Shown here: piece by piece, positions 13,738 through 23,591 of the stretch | Layout: each line of letters starts with the position of its first letter | Position numbering within the stretch: the stretch's first letter is position 1 | Source of the DNA: an uncultured Actinomycetes bacterium | GTDB lineage: Bacteria; Actinomycetota; Acidimicrobiia; Acidimicrobiales; RAAP-2 | Length of the DNA: 32,316 bases | Assembly: GCA_903885505.1 (NCBI GenBank) | Contig: CAISIU010000008.1 | Location: 1-32,316 of the forward strand | Direction of reading: 5' to 3' | Position numbers and translations under genes: made by a program | The notes under the pieces: generated by a model | Databases searched by the model: none | Seen by the model: only the letters and a program-made list of their open reading frames with translations | Told to the model about the DNA's origin: nothing

Positions 13738-15804
13738 ATGTTGGTACGCATCATCATTGGCCTGCTTGTCAGCGTCGTCTGTCTGGCTATCGCGGGTCGC
13801 CGCTTTGTCTGGCTGGCCCGCCTTATTCAGACTGGCGCGAAGTCTGACCGTACGTGGCAGGGCATGCGTCGTGCGAAGGAAATCGCGTCCGCGGAAGTCA
13901 TCGAAGTCGCCGGTCAGAAGAAGCTGCTCAAGTGGACGGTGCCGGGTATCGCGCACTTCTTCACCATGTGGGGCTTCACCGTTCTGTCGACCACCATCAT
14001 CGAGGCCTACGGATCGCTGTTTAACCGCGACTTTCACATTCCGCTGATTGGTCAGCAGTCCTGGCTGGCCTTCCTCGAAGACTTCTTCGGGGTGGCCGTG
14101 TTGTTGGCGCTGGTGGTCTTCACCATCATCCGCGTGAAGAACGCTCCGAAGCGTCTTGACCGTGCCAGTCGCTTCTACGGTTCGCACCTCGGACCCGCAT
14201 GGTTGGTGCTCTTCATGATCTCCATGGTGATTATCACCATGTTCGTCTCGCGTGCCGCCCAGGTCAACACCGGCCACTTCCCCTTCACCAAGGGCGGCGT
14301 CGCCAGCACCGTCGCACTGAACCAGTCACACGTCACCAGCTGGGCCTTCGCGTCCAAGGCTCTGGCCAGCGCGATGTCCTCCTTCGGACTGAGCGCCAAC
14401 GGTGTTCTCGAAACCGTCTTCATCCTGCTGAATATCGCCATCATCACCGGCTTCTTGGTGCTGGTCTCATACTCCAAGCACCTTCACATCTTCTTGGCGC
14501 CGATCAACATTGCCTTCTCGCGCCGGCCCCGTGCCCTCGGTGGTCTTGACAAGACCCCCGACATGGACATGGAAAACGTCACCGAAGACACGGTCTTTGG
14601 TGTGGGCAAAATTGAGGACTTCACCTGGAAGCAAATGCTGGACTTCTCGACCTGCACCGAGTGTGGTCGTTGTCAGGACCAGTGCCCGGCGTGGTCGACG
14701 GGTAAGCCCCTCAGCCCCAAGCTGCTCATCATGGGCCTGCGCGACAACATGTTCGCCTCCGCTGACCGTTTGCTCTCGGGTGAAGGCGAAGCCACCACCT
14801 TGGTGCCCTCCATCATTGACCCCGACGTTCTGTGGGCTTGCACCACCTGTGGAAACTGCACCGAGCAGTGCCCGGTCGACATCGAGCACGTGGACGCCAT
14901 CATCGACATGCGCCGTTACGAAGTGCTCATGGAAAGTCGCTTCCCGACCGAAGCCGGCCTCTTGCTGCGCAACATGGAAAACCAGGGCGACCCCTGGGGC
15001 CTCGGCCAGTCCAAGCGCACCGAGTGGCTCGCCGCTCTCGACTTTGAGGTGCCGGTCGTGGACGACGTCATCCCCGAGGGTGTGGAGTACCTGTACTGGG
15101 TCGGTTGTGCCGGCGCGCTCGACGAGCGTGGCCGCAAGCAGGTGGTGTCCACCGCGCGCATGCTGAATCGTGCCGGTGTGAACTTCGCCATCTTGGGACC
15201 CAAGGAAAGCTGCAGTGGTGACCCCGCACGTCGCATGGGTAACGAGTACCTCTTCCAAGAGATGGCCAAGGCCAATATCTCCACGCTGAAGGAAGTGGGC
15301 GCCGTCAAGATTGTGGCCAGCTGCCCGCACTGCTTCAACACCATCAAGAACGAGTACCCGGCGCTTGGCGGTGACTTTGAAGTCATTCACCACAGTGACC
15401 TGCTGAGCCGTTTGATCGCCGACAAGAAGCTCGTGCCGGGCATGAACTTCACGGGCACCGTGACCTACCACGACCCCTGCTACCTCGGCCGTCACAACCG
15501 CCACTTTGACGAGCCGCGTTCGGTCATCGACGCGGTCCCCGGTGTGACCTCAGTAGAGATGCACCGTCACCGTGAAAAGGGCTTCTGCTGTGGCGCCGGT
15601 GGTGCGCGTATGTGGATGGAAGAGAACATCGGTAAGCGTGTCAACATGGAGCGCACCATCGAGGCTCTCGGCACTGGTGCGAATGTCGTGTCGACGGCCT
15701 GTCCGTTCTGCATGATCATGATCGACGACGCCGTGAAGGCGCAGGGTCGTGGCGACGACGTGTCGGTCGTCGACATCTCCCAGGTGCTCGAGCAGTCCTT
15801 CTAA
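13738..15804 (+). CDS. Membrane-bound Fe-S oxidoreductase, HdrD/GlpC-like (Rv0338c type)
   Basis: This 688-residue protein has an N-terminal membrane part of about six helices (residues 1-260). Two 4Fe-4S motifs of the CxxCxxCxxxCP type follow (C306/309/312/316 and C368/371/374/378). Two CCG-type domains come last (SCPHCFN..., YHDPCYLGRHNRH, GFCCGAGGARMW, STACPFC). The layout matches actinobacterial Rv0338c-like proteins and the membrane ETF:(methyl)menaquinone oxidoreductases, which pass electrons from electron-transfer flavoprotein to quinone during beta-oxidation. That role is inferred from architecture. The ribosome binding site AAGGAG lies 7 bases before the ATG. No etfAB genes are in the window. 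A strong terminator follows. Confidence 0.88.
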   Translation: MLVRIIIGLLVSVVCLAIAGRRFVWLARLIQTGAKSDRTWQGMRRAKEIASAEVIEVAGQKKLLKWTVPGIAHFFTMWGFTVLSTTIIEAYGSLFNRDFHIPLIGQQSWLAFLEDFFGVAVLLALVVFTIIRVKNAPKRLDRASRFYGSHLGPAWLVLFMISMVIITMFVSRAAQVNTGHFPFTKGGVASTVALNQSHVTSWAFASKALASAMSSFGLSANGVLETVFILLNIAIITGFLVLVSYSKHLHIFLAPINIAFSRRPRALGGLDKTPDMDMENVTEDTVFGVGKIEDFTWKQMLDFSTCTECGRCQDQCPAWSTGKPLSPKLLIMGLRDNMFASADRLLSGEGEATTLVPSIIDPDVLWACTTCGNCTEQCPVDIEHVDAIIDMRRYEVLMESRFPTEAGLLLRNMENQGDPWGLGQSKRTEWLAALDFEVPVVDDVIPEGVEYLYWVGCAGALDERGRKQVVSTARMLNRAGVNFAILGPKESCSGDPARRMGNEYLFQEMAKANISTLKEVGAVKIVASCPHCFNTIKNEYPALGGDFEVIHHSDLLSRLIADKKLVPGMNFTGTVTYHDPCYLGRHNRHFDEPRSVIDAVPGVTSVEMHRHREKGFCCGAGGARMWMEENIGKRVNMERTIEALGTGANVVSTACPFCMIMIDDAVKAQGRGDDVSVVDISQVLEQSF

Positions 15805-15808
15805 GAGC

Positions 15809-15847
15809 CTGAGCGAGGGGCCACGCGCCCCTCGCTCAGATTTTTTT
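15809..15847 (+). terminator. Strong rho-independent terminator
   Basis: CTGAGCGAGGGGC (15809-15821) and GCCCCTCGCTCAG (15827-15839) form a perfect 13-bp stem with a five-base loop (CACGC). An A and seven T follow. It ends the dcd/Fe-S reductase unit and insulates the pot operon. Confidence 0.93.
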
Positions 15848-15988
15848 CTCCCCCGCCCGTCCGCTCGTCATCATCTCGTCATGCGGTGATGTGGCTAAAT
15901 AATGGCGTATTAGGCGACGAGATTTCCCTCGAGGGCTCATGATGAACAAATCGGACTTTCTCTAGACGCGCCTTAGGAAAAAACATCC

Positions 15989-16016
15989 TTGCGCGAGGCC
16001 CCGTGGGGGCTAAGGT
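15989..16016 (+). promoter_or_regulatory. Probable leaderless promoter of the pot operon
   Basis: TTGCGC (15989-15994) and TAAGGT (16011-16016) are 16 bases apart, and the hexamer ends 7 bases before ATG 16024. The remaining 5' region (15848-15988) holds a 10-bp palindrome, CCCTCGAGGG (15926-15935), whose role is unclear. Confidence 0.45.
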
Positions 16017-16023
16017 TCCGCCG

Positions 16024-17161
<1,138 letters not shown>

Positions 17162-17172
<11 letters not shown>

Positions 17173-18445
17173 CGGATCTGAAATGGATGCATCGATTATT
17201 CGTGGGATGACCCAGCCGAGGATTACTCGACGAGATCTGTTCAAGACGGCGGGCGCCGTCGCGGGCGCGGCCGGATTGTCTTCCGGTCTCTCGTCAGTCG
17301 CCGGTGCGTTGCCGAACTCGAACGTGGGTTCCAGCGCGTGGTGGGCATCACAACGGGCGCACCACCAACTGAACTTCGCGAACTGGCCGTACTACATCGA
17401 CACCTTGAACGGCACTCACCCGTCGTTGGTGGAGTTCAAGAAGGAGAAGGGTACGAACGTCACCTACTCCGAGGTCATTGAGGACAACCCCGCCTTCTAT
17501 CAGCGCATCATCCCGTCGCTCTCGGCGGGCGGCTCGACGGGTTACGACATCATCGTGATGACCAACAACTCGCCTCAGCTGGGTTACCTCATTCAGGGTG
17601 GTTACCTCATTCCGCTCGACCAGAGCGCCATGACGAACTTCAAGAAGTACGCGTCGCCGACGGTCAAGAACCCCGTGTGGGACCGTGGCAACAAGTACAC
17701 GATGGCGTACCAGTCCGGCTGGACGACCTTGGCGTACGACTCGAACAAGGTCAAGAGCCCGGGTAACAGCCTGTCGTTGATGTTTGACTCCAAGTACAAG
17801 GGCAAGGTCGGCATGTTTGCTGACCCGATCGAGCTCGGTGCGATCGGTCTCATGGCTCTCGGCATCAACCCGGCTAATTCCAAGCCGTCGGACTGGACGA
17901 GGGCCGCGACCAAGCTGCGCCAGCAGCGCGACAGCGGCATCGTGGCGGCCTACTACGGCAACGACTACATCAACCACTTGAAGAGCGGCGACCTCGCCAT
18001 CTCCCAGTGCTACTCCGGTGACATCTTCCAGGCCAACGTCAACGGCTCGAAGAACATCAAGTTGCTCACGCCGAAGGAAGGCTTGCTGTTCTGGACTGAC
18101 AACATGGCCATCCCGCTGTACGCGGCGAACCCGCGCGACGCGATGGCCGCGATGGACTTCTACTTCAGCCCGTTGACCCAGGCCGTCGTCGAGTACTACG
18201 TCGACTACATCTGCCCGGTGCCGACGGCAAAGAATGAGCTCCTCAAGCCCACCGGTTGGGACAAGACGGTGCTGGCGGCAATGAAGGCCGAAATTGGTCT
18301 CACCTCGACGCAGGTGGCCTCGGCCCCGACGGTCTTCCCGACCGCCAAGGAGAACGCCATCTCCAAGCCGTACTACCAGTTCAAGAGCCAGACGGAAATT
18401 GACACCTGGAACGAGACGTTCCTGCCGATCGTTCAAGGTCAATGA
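17162..18445 (+). CDS. potD: Polyamine-type ABC transporter substrate-binding protein with Tat signal
   Basis: This 427-residue extracytoplasmic binding protein resembles spermidine/putrescine-binding PotD (NFANWPYYIDTLNG near the start, then SDRY-type alternating domains). The N-terminus carries a twin-arginine signal, ITRRDLFKTAGAVAGAAG (RR at 23-24) followed by a hydrophobic stretch, so it should be exported folded by Tat. No lipobox cysteine is seen, so attachment at the membrane is unexplained. A strong ribosome binding site (AGGAGG) precedes ATG 17162, inside the end of potA. Codon overlap with the next permease (ATGA) keeps the four genes coupled. Polyamine specificity is inferred from the family and not shown. 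Confidence 0.9.
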
Positions 18446-19320
18446 GTCGACTCGCATTCGCCCGCCGCTGGGGGCGTGGGGCTACGCCCTACGCCCTCGG
18501 CGCGCCGGCAGTTGTGTGGTTAATCGCCCTTTTCCTTATCCCCCTCGTGGTGATGTTGGTGAAGGCACTTGAGACGTGCTCGCCGATTACGCAGGCGTGC
18601 ACCATGACGTGGCACTGGTCAGAGTTCTCTTACGTCTGGCACGGATCGGCGCAGTCAATCTTCACCAGTCTGCGCTTCGCCGCTTACGCGACCATCATTG
18701 ACGTCCTGTTGTCTTTTCCGATTGCGTACTGGATTGCCTTTTACGGTGGCCGTCGCAAGAACTTCTTCTTGCTGATGCTGCTCGTCCCCTTCTTCGTGTC
18801 CTTCGTGATCCGCACCATCATCTGGCAATTCCTGCTCAGTAGCTCGGGCATCATCTTGACGGTGGCGCGCGACCTCCACTTGGTCGGCGCGGACTACCAC
18901 GTCTTGCAAACCAGTGGGGCCGTGATTGCGGGCTTGGCGTACAACTACTTGCCCTTTACCGCGCTGCCGATTTTCGTTGCTCTCGAGCGCATCGATAAGA
19001 ATTTGCTTGACGCCGCGCGCGACCTGTACTCCTCGAAGGTGGAAGTCTTCCGCCGCGTGATTTTCCCGCTGGCGCGACCCGGTGTATTCGCCGCCTTCCT
19101 GCTGACCTTCATCCCCGCCTTCGGTGACTACGTGAACCAGCAGGTTCTCGGTGGCATTTCGAACACCATGGTGGGCACGGTAATTCAGAACTACTTCCTT
19201 ACCTTCTCGAATCCGACGAGTGGGTCGGCCTTATCGGCCATCGTGATGGGCATTTCGCTGATTGCCATCGTGCTCGGTGGTATCGCTATTGGCGCGCGCA
19301 ATCTGGGCGACTACGTATGA
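18442..19320 (+). CDS. potB: Polyamine-type ABC transporter permease, PotB-like
   Basis: This 292-residue inner-membrane permease has about six helices. The cytoplasmic EAA loop (LLDAARDLYSSKVEVFRRVIFPLARPG) docks on the ATPase. The N-terminal periplasmic loop after helix 1 (ETCSPITQACTMTWHWSEF) contains two cysteines. It overlaps the binding-protein gene and the second permease gene by four bases each. Confidence 0.92.
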   Translation: MSRLAFARRWGRGATPYALGAPAVVWLIALFLIPLVVMLVKALETCSPITQACTMTWHWSEFSYVWHGSAQSIFTSLRFAAYATIIDVLLSFPIAYWIAFYGGRRKNFFLLMLLVPFFVSFVIRTIIWQFLLSSSGIILTVARDLHLVGADYHVLQTSGAVIAGLAYNYLPFTALPIFVALERIDKNLLDAARDLYSSKVEVFRRVIFPLARPGVFAAFLLTFIPAFGDYVNQQVLGGISNTMVGTVIQNYFLTFSNPTSGSALSAIVMGISLIAIVLGGIAIGARNLGDYV

Positions 19321-20117
19321 GTCGCAAACCCCGTTTTCTTCCGCTGTACTCCTGGCTGTTGATCGGCTACCTGGTTCTGCCGATCTTGGTCATGGTCGTG
19401 TATTCGTTCAACGACGTGGTCACCGGTATTCCCAACGTGAGCTTCACGTGGAATGGCTTTACCACCAGGTGGTATCAACACTGGAGCGACGTGCCCGGCC
19501 TCACCGCCTCCGCGTGGCTTTCCATTCGTCTCGCCCTCGCGGCCAGTGCGGCAGCCACCGTGGCGGGCACCATGCTGGCCCTCGCCCTGGTGCGTTATTC
19601 CAGTCGACGTTTTCGGGGCAAGGCCGTCATTGACTACTTGATGTACCTGAATATTGCCGCGCCCGAAATTGTGATGGGTTCGTCACTTCTCGGACTGTTT
19701 GTCACGATGCGAATTAATCGTGGTTTTTGGACTCTGTTTCTCACCCACGTGGTGTTCTCGGTGGCCTACGTCGTCGTCACCGTGCGCGCTCGACTCACCG
19801 GCTTTGACGTGCGCCTCGAAGAGGCCGCTGCCGACCTTGGCTCACAGCCGCTCACGACTTTTCGCCTCGTCACCTTGCCGCTGATTTTGCCGGGTGTGGC
19901 CGCCGGTGCGCTCATGGCCTTTGCGTTGTCGCTTGATGACTTCGTCGCCAGCGACTTTGTCAGTGGATCAATTCAGCCCTTCCCCGTGTGGGTGTACGGC
20001 GCCACGCGCATTGGCATTCCGCCACAGGTCTTTGTCTTTGGTACCGCGATTTTCTCGCTGGGTCTCATCGCCGCCGTGGTCAGCGTCGTGCTGTCACGTC
20101 GCCAACCCGCGCGTTAA
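19317..20117 (+). CDS. potC: Polyamine-type ABC transporter permease, PotC-like
   Basis: This 266-residue partner permease has about six helices. The EAA loop reads LEEAAADLGSQPLTTFRLVTLPLILPG, and the segment SLDDFVASDFVSG is typical of PotC. It pairs with the upstream PotB-like protein as the transmembrane channel. Its start overlaps that gene (ATGA). The TAA stop shares bases with the stop of the convergent gpmA (TTAA, 20114-20117), so the operon has no terminator of its own in between. Confidence 0.92.
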   Translation: MSRKPRFLPLYSWLLIGYLVLPILVMVVYSFNDVVTGIPNVSFTWNGFTTRWYQHWSDVPGLTASAWLSIRLALAASAAATVAGTMLALALVRYSSRRFRGKAVIDYLMYLNIAAPEIVMGSSLLGLFVTMRINRGFWTLFLTHVVFSVAYVVVTVRARLTGFDVRLEEAAADLGSQPLTTFRLVTLPLILPGVAAGALMAFALSLDDFVASDFVSGSIQPFPVWVYGATRIGIPPQVFVFGTAIFSLGLIAAVVSVVLSRRQPAR

Positions 20118-20869
20118 CCCGCCTGCTTGCCGACGGCCGCCGCGGCCGCTTCTGCTGCCGCCGCGTCGCCGAGATACGAACCACTCACCACCGTGAGGTC
20201 GTCTGTGAGCCGGTATCGATAGGGAATGCCGGTGGGAATCTCGAGTTCGGTGATGTCCTCGGGGGCAATGTTCTCGAGCATCATGCGCAGTGCTCGTAGT
20301 GAATTGCCGTGGGCCACCACCAGCACGGCGCCACCACGAGAAGCGGTGAGTGCCAAGTCGGGTGCCAAGACCTCGGTGAAGTACGGCGTGGCGCGGGCCA
20401 CCACGTCCGCCAAACACTCCGTCGCGGGAATTTGCTCGCGCGTCAGGTCGCGATAACGCGGGTCGTCCCAGTTGCCGCGCGGATCGCCGTCGGGCAGGGG
20501 CGGCGGTGGCACGTCGTAACTGCGACGCCAGAGCTTGAGTTGATCCATGCCGAACTTCTCCGCCGTTTCCTTCTTGTCTTTGCCCGTGAGGTCGCCGTAG
20601 TGGCGCTCATTGAGGCGCCAGTCACGAGTCACGGGCAACCAACTGCGCTGCGCGTGATGCAGGGCGATGTTGGCGGTGCGAATAGCTCTCGTCAGACGCG
20701 AGGTGTGCAGCAGTTGAAGGTCGAGGTCAGCCTCGGCCGCCAGCAACTCGCCGGCCGTTGCGGCCTCCTTCTCACCCTGGGCGACGAGGTCAACATCGTG
20801 CCAACCGGTGAACAGGTTGAGTTCGTTCCATTCAGAACGGCCGTGGCGCAAGAGAATGAGATCGGGCAT
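20114..20869 (-). CDS. gpmA: 2,3-bisphosphoglycerate-dependent phosphoglycerate mutase
   Basis: This 251-residue glycolytic enzyme interconverts 3- and 2-phosphoglycerate in the cytoplasm. LLRHGRSEWN holds the phospho-acceptor His9, and the general acid is Glu88 in RLNERHYGDLTG. A second catalytic His lies in VVAHGNSLRAL. The C-terminal tail is rich in alanine (AAAAEAAAAA), as in some actinobacterial orthologues. TACGCT (20876-20881, minus strand) ends 6 bases before the ATG, so the transcript is probably leaderless. The gene is divergent from the MMPL gene across only 75 bases. Confidence 0.95.
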   Translation of the reverse strand: MPDLILLRHGRSEWNELNLFTGWHDVDLVAQGEKEAATAGELLAAEADLDLQLLHTSRLTRAIRTANIALHHAQRSWLPVTRDWRLNERHYGDLTGKDKKETAEKFGMDQLKLWRRSYDVPPPPLPDGDPRGNWDDPRYRDLTREQIPATECLADVVARATPYFTEVLAPDLALTASRGGAVLVVAHGNSLRALRMMLENIAPEDITELEIPTGIPYRYRLTDDLTVVSGSYLGDAAAAEAAAAAVGKQAG

Positions 20870-20875
20870 GGCTCG

Positions 20876-20881
20876 AGCGTA
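20876..20881 (-). promoter_or_regulatory. -10 box of a leaderless gpmA transcript
   Basis: TACGCT on the minus strand ends 6 bases from the ATG at 20869, and no ribosome binding site precedes the start. Confidence 0.45.
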
Positions 20882-20931
20882 CCCCTGATGTCCCGCCGTT
20901 TTTGGACGTCACGGGGCGCATCGGCCACATT

Positions 20932-20937
20932 TAGTCT
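20932..20937 (+). promoter_or_regulatory. -10 box of a leaderless MMPL transcript
   Basis: TAGTCT ends 7 bases before ATG 20945. This fixes the start of the MMPL gene against a much longer open frame that runs back through gpmA. Confidence 0.45.
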
Positions 20938-20944
20938 CCCCGTT

Positions 20945-22972
20945 ATGACTCGATTGGCCAACTTCTTTTCCTCGCGCCGTGGCGCTCTGATTACCGCTCT
21001 CGCCGCCTTCTTCTTGATTGGCGGCGTGATGGGTGGCCTTAAGACCACCGCCACCAATTCGGCACCTTTGGACCTACCGACGAGTGCCGAATCGGCGCGG
21101 GTGCAGGCCATCCAGGCCACTCTTCCCTCCGCCGTGACGACGACGGCGGTCATCGTGATTGACCGTCAGGGAGCGGCACTGACGGCGACGGATATGACGC
21201 GCATTTCGGCCCTCTACGACGCTCACTTGTCGTCGTTCGTCGCCTCCGGTGCTCGTGGCTTCACGCAGGTGGGCCACACGGCGGCGTTCATTGTTCTGCC
21301 GGTGATCAATGACCCCAACTCGAAGCACATGAGCGATCTCGCCACCCGTATTGAGCATCACGCCCGCGAAGGTCTCATGGACAGTGGTCTGCGCATTTTC
21401 CTTACCGGTCCGGTGGGTGTGGAGCGCGATCTCGGCAATGTCTTTAATGGCGCGGACGTGAAGCTGTTGCTTGCGACGGTCATCGTGGTGGCCCTGCTGC
21501 TCGTGTTGACGTACCGCAGCGCTGTGCTGTGGTTAGTGCCCCTCATCGTTATTGGTAGCGCCAGTCAGGTCGCCGCGACCTTGGCGGCACAGGTACTCCC
21601 ACATTTTGGCCTCGTCTACGACGACGCCACCGGCGGCATCTTGTCCGTTCTGGTCTTTGGTGCCGGCACCGACTACTCCTTCCTCCTCATCTCTCGTTAC
21701 CGCGATGAACTGCGCCAGCACGCCGATCGCCGAGTGGCGATGGCGGCGGCGTGGCGTGGGTCCGTGCCCGCCATCACTGCCTCGGGCGCCACGGTGGCAC
21801 TCAGTTTGGTGACCTTGGCGGCTGCCCTGATCCCCTCCACCCGCTCATTGGGAGTGGCCTGTGCGGTCGGCGTCGTCGTGGCCGTCGTCGCGGCCATCAC
21901 CTTTCTCCCCGCCGCCTTGGCCCTCTTTGGCCGCGGCTTGTTCTGGCCAGTTATTCCTCGCTTCGGAGATGAGCACGCTCACGACCACGGCTACTTCGCG
22001 CGCCTCGCCCGCTGGGTCAGCCGCCGCCCGCTCGTCGCCACCGTGGGTTCGCTCGTTCTCCTCGCCCTTTTGTCCACCGGTATTGGCCAGAGTTCGATTG
22101 GTCTGTCGCAGGCTCAGTCATTCCGCTCGACCCCGCCGTCCATCGTGGGGCAGGAGATTCTGGCGGCGAACTTCCCGGCCGGATCGGCCAACCCCACTTA
22201 CGTCATCACGCCGACGACGCAGGCAAAATGGGTGGAGACCTTGTTGCCGATGGTCCACGGTGTGGTCAACCCGACTATCTCTGAGCAGTCTGAAAAGTGG
22301 ACTCAGTTCAGTGTCACTCTGACGGCGTCGCCGGGCACCGCCCAGTCGTATCAAGAAATTCGCAACCTGCGCCGCGAGCTCTCGGCCGTGCCCGAGACCT
22401 TGGTGGGCGGTGACGTCGCGCAAACTTTCGATTCGAGTAACGCGCAGCACCACGACCGCAATCTCCTCATCCCTCTCGTGTTGCTCGTGGTGTTGGTGAC
22501 CTTGATTGCGGTGCTGCGTGGCTTGCTCGCTCCGCTGCTGCTGCTCATCACCGTCATCGCGAGTTACTTCGCCGCACTCGGTGCGAGCGAGTGGCTGTTT
22601 AAATACGCGTTTCACTTCGCGGCTCTCGACGTCGGGGTACCCCTCATCGCCTTCATCTTCCTGGCCGCATTGGGCTCGGACTACAACATCTTCCTGGTGA
22701 GCCGCATCATTGAAGAGCGCCGGAATCTGTCGCACGTCGATGCGGTCACTCGCGGTCTGTCGGTGACCGGCGTGGTGATCACCAGTGCGGGCATCTTGTT
22801 GGCCGCGGTGTTTGCCGTGCTGGGCGTGTTGCCACTCATCACCTTGACTCAGGTGGGCGTCATTGTGGGTATTGGTGTGTTGCTCGACACCTTGCTGGTG
22901 CGCACCATCTTGGTACCCGCTCTGGCGGTGTTGACGGGTGACCGCTTCTGGTGGCCGCGCCGTCCTCGCTAA
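20945..22972 (+). CDS. MMPL/RND-family membrane transporter
   Basis: This 675-residue transporter has two tandem MMPL halves, each with a helix followed by an extracytoplasmic domain and a five-helix bundle. The paired signatures GTDYSFLLISRYRDELR (D243-Y244) and GSDYNIFLVSRIIEERR (D579-Y580) are the Asp-Tyr proton-relay sites of MmpL proteins. Relatives export lipids, hopanoids or drugs using the proton gradient, and the substrate here is unknown. Start 20945 rests on TAGTCT 7 bases upstream and on the protein beginning just before helix 1. A hairpin overlaps its stop codon, and a small secreted-protein gene converges on it. Confidence 0.9.
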   Translation: MTRLANFFSSRRGALITALAAFFLIGGVMGGLKTTATNSAPLDLPTSAESARVQAIQATLPSAVTTTAVIVIDRQGAALTATDMTRISALYDAHLSSFVASGARGFTQVGHTAAFIVLPVINDPNSKHMSDLATRIEHHAREGLMDSGLRIFLTGPVGVERDLGNVFNGADVKLLLATVIVVALLLVLTYRSAVLWLVPLIVIGSASQVAATLAAQVLPHFGLVYDDATGGILSVLVFGAGTDYSFLLISRYRDELRQHADRRVAMAAAWRGSVPAITASGATVALSLVTLAAALIPSTRSLGVACAVGVVVAVVAAITFLPAALALFGRGLFWPVIPRFGDEHAHDHGYFARLARWVSRRPLVATVGSLVLLALLSTGIGQSSIGLSQAQSFRSTPPSIVGQEILAANFPAGSANPTYVITPTTQAKWVETLLPMVHGVVNPTISEQSEKWTQFSVTLTASPGTAQSYQEIRNLRRELSAVPETLVGGDVAQTFDSSNAQHHDRNLLIPLVLLVVLVTLIAVLRGLLAPLLLLITVIASYFAALGASEWLFKYAFHFAALDVGVPLIAFIFLAALGSDYNIFLVSRIIEERRNLSHVDAVTRGLSVTGVVITSAGILLAAVFAVLGVLPLITLTQVGVIVGIGVLLDTLLVRTILVPALAVLTGDRFWWPRRPR

Positions 22973-22978
22973 CGAGGA
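22963..22978. terminator. Hairpin between convergent genes, possible weak terminator
   Basis: TCCTCG (22963-22968) and CGAGGA (22973-22978) form a 6-bp stem with the MMPL stop codon in its four-base loop. No clear T run follows on either strand, so its terminator role is doubtful. Confidence 0.35.
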
Positions 22979-22981
22979 TCG

Positions 22982-23491
22982 TTAAAACACCGGCGGTGGG
23001 CCGGGGTGAATGAGTTGCTCGATCTGCTGCAAGGCGCTGCCCAGATGGGGGCCGCCGAGAGTGAAAAGCAGGCGGGGCCTCGCGCCACCGCTCGTGACGG
23101 TAGCAGCCGCGCAGCCTCCGAACTCGAAGGAGACCGTGATGGCAATCGGACTAGACACGGTCCGTGAGAACTGAATGAGCTCGGGAATCATGTAGTTCAT
23201 CGGACAGACAGTCCCCGGCGGCAAATTCTGAAGCGGGAGCGCATTGATGATGGCTCGGACCTTCTCGATGACGACGGGATTGGTGGCATACAAGGTGCCG
23301 TAGGTGGTTCGCATCGGCAGAGGCCCCGGATACGACCAACTGACCAACTTCATACCCGCCGGGATGTAGGGCGTTGTGGGCGGTTGGGTCGTCGTGGTTG
23401 TTGTGGGGGGCGTACGAACAGCCGCCCAGGTGGACGGAATGCCCACGCCAAGAACCAGGATCAGGACAAGGGCGACACGGCGGGCGTTCAT
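22982..23491 (-). CDS. Small secreted protein with Thr/Pro-rich linker, unknown function
   Basis: This 169-residue protein has a signal peptide (hydrophobic core about 6-20, cleavage near TWA-AV) and then a low-complexity Thr/Pro linker (about 28-41, PPTTTTTTQPPTTP). A globular part of about 125 residues follows, with two cysteines (GTVCPMN, FGGCAAA) and a C-terminal helix (LGSALQQIEQLIHPG). I do not recognise the family. The linker suggests anchoring across the cell wall. CATGCT (23498-23503, minus strand) ends 6 bases before the ATG, resembling the CATACT boxes of tetR and the DUF1003 gene. It is divergent from dnaK. Confidence 0.65.
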   Translation of the reverse strand: MNARRVALVLILVLGVGIPSTWAAVRTPPTTTTTTQPPTTPYIPAGMKLVSWSYPGPLPMRTTYGTLYATNPVVIEKVRAIINALPLQNLPPGTVCPMNYMIPELIQFSRTVSSPIAITVSFEFGGCAAATVTSGGARPRLLFTLGGPHLGSALQQIEQLIHPGPPPVF

Positions 23492-23497
23492 GCATCC

Positions 23498-23503
23498 AGC
23501 ATG
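23498..23503 (-). promoter_or_regulatory. -10 box of a leaderless transcript (small secreted protein)
   Basis: CATGCT followed by GG, 6 bases before the ATG at 23491 on the minus strand, matches the pattern CCATRCTGG seen before tetR and the DUF1003 gene. Confidence 0.4.
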
Positions 23504-23542
23504 GTTCAGATTTCACCGTGATGGCTGATTTTTCGATGATTT

Positions 23543-23556
23543 GTGACTTTAGTCAC
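23543..23556. promoter_or_regulatory. Second palindrome upstream of dnaK
   Basis: GTGACT-TT-AGTCAC is a perfect inverted repeat centred about 31 bases before the HAIR-like element. It could be an operator for dnaK or for the divergent secreted-protein gene. The protein that binds is unknown. Confidence 0.4.
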
Positions 23557-23570
23557 TTCTTATACAAAAT

Positions 23571-23591
23571 CTTGATACGAGGCTTATCAAG
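23571..23591 (+). promoter_or_regulatory. HAIR-like HspR operator
   Basis: CTTGATA-N7-TATCAAG is a perfect 7+7 inverted repeat with the 7-base spacer of the HspR-associated inverted repeat (consensus CTTGAGT-N7-ACTCAAG). The inner bases differ from the consensus (ATA/TAT in place of AGT/ACT). It covers the -35 box of the dnaK promoter, and HspR is encoded in the same operon. Confidence 0.85.

Noticed and set aside
14467-15504. 345-codon minus-strand frame opposite the Fe-S reductase
   Set aside because: Shadow of a gene with clear motifs, with no ribosome binding site or domain of its own.
15926-15935. CCCTCGAGGG palindrome before the pot operon
   Set aside because: It is short, GC-rich and single. 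Such 10-mers are expected by chance, and nothing ties it to the promoter.
17348-18457. 369-codon minus-strand frame opposite the substrate-binding protein
   Set aside because: Arg/Val/Asp-rich shadow typical of antisense translation. The sense protein is clear.
20309-20944. 5' extension of the MMPL frame back through gpmA
   Set aside because: It is antisense to gpmA, has no MMPL-like features, and the leaderless signal places the start at 20945.
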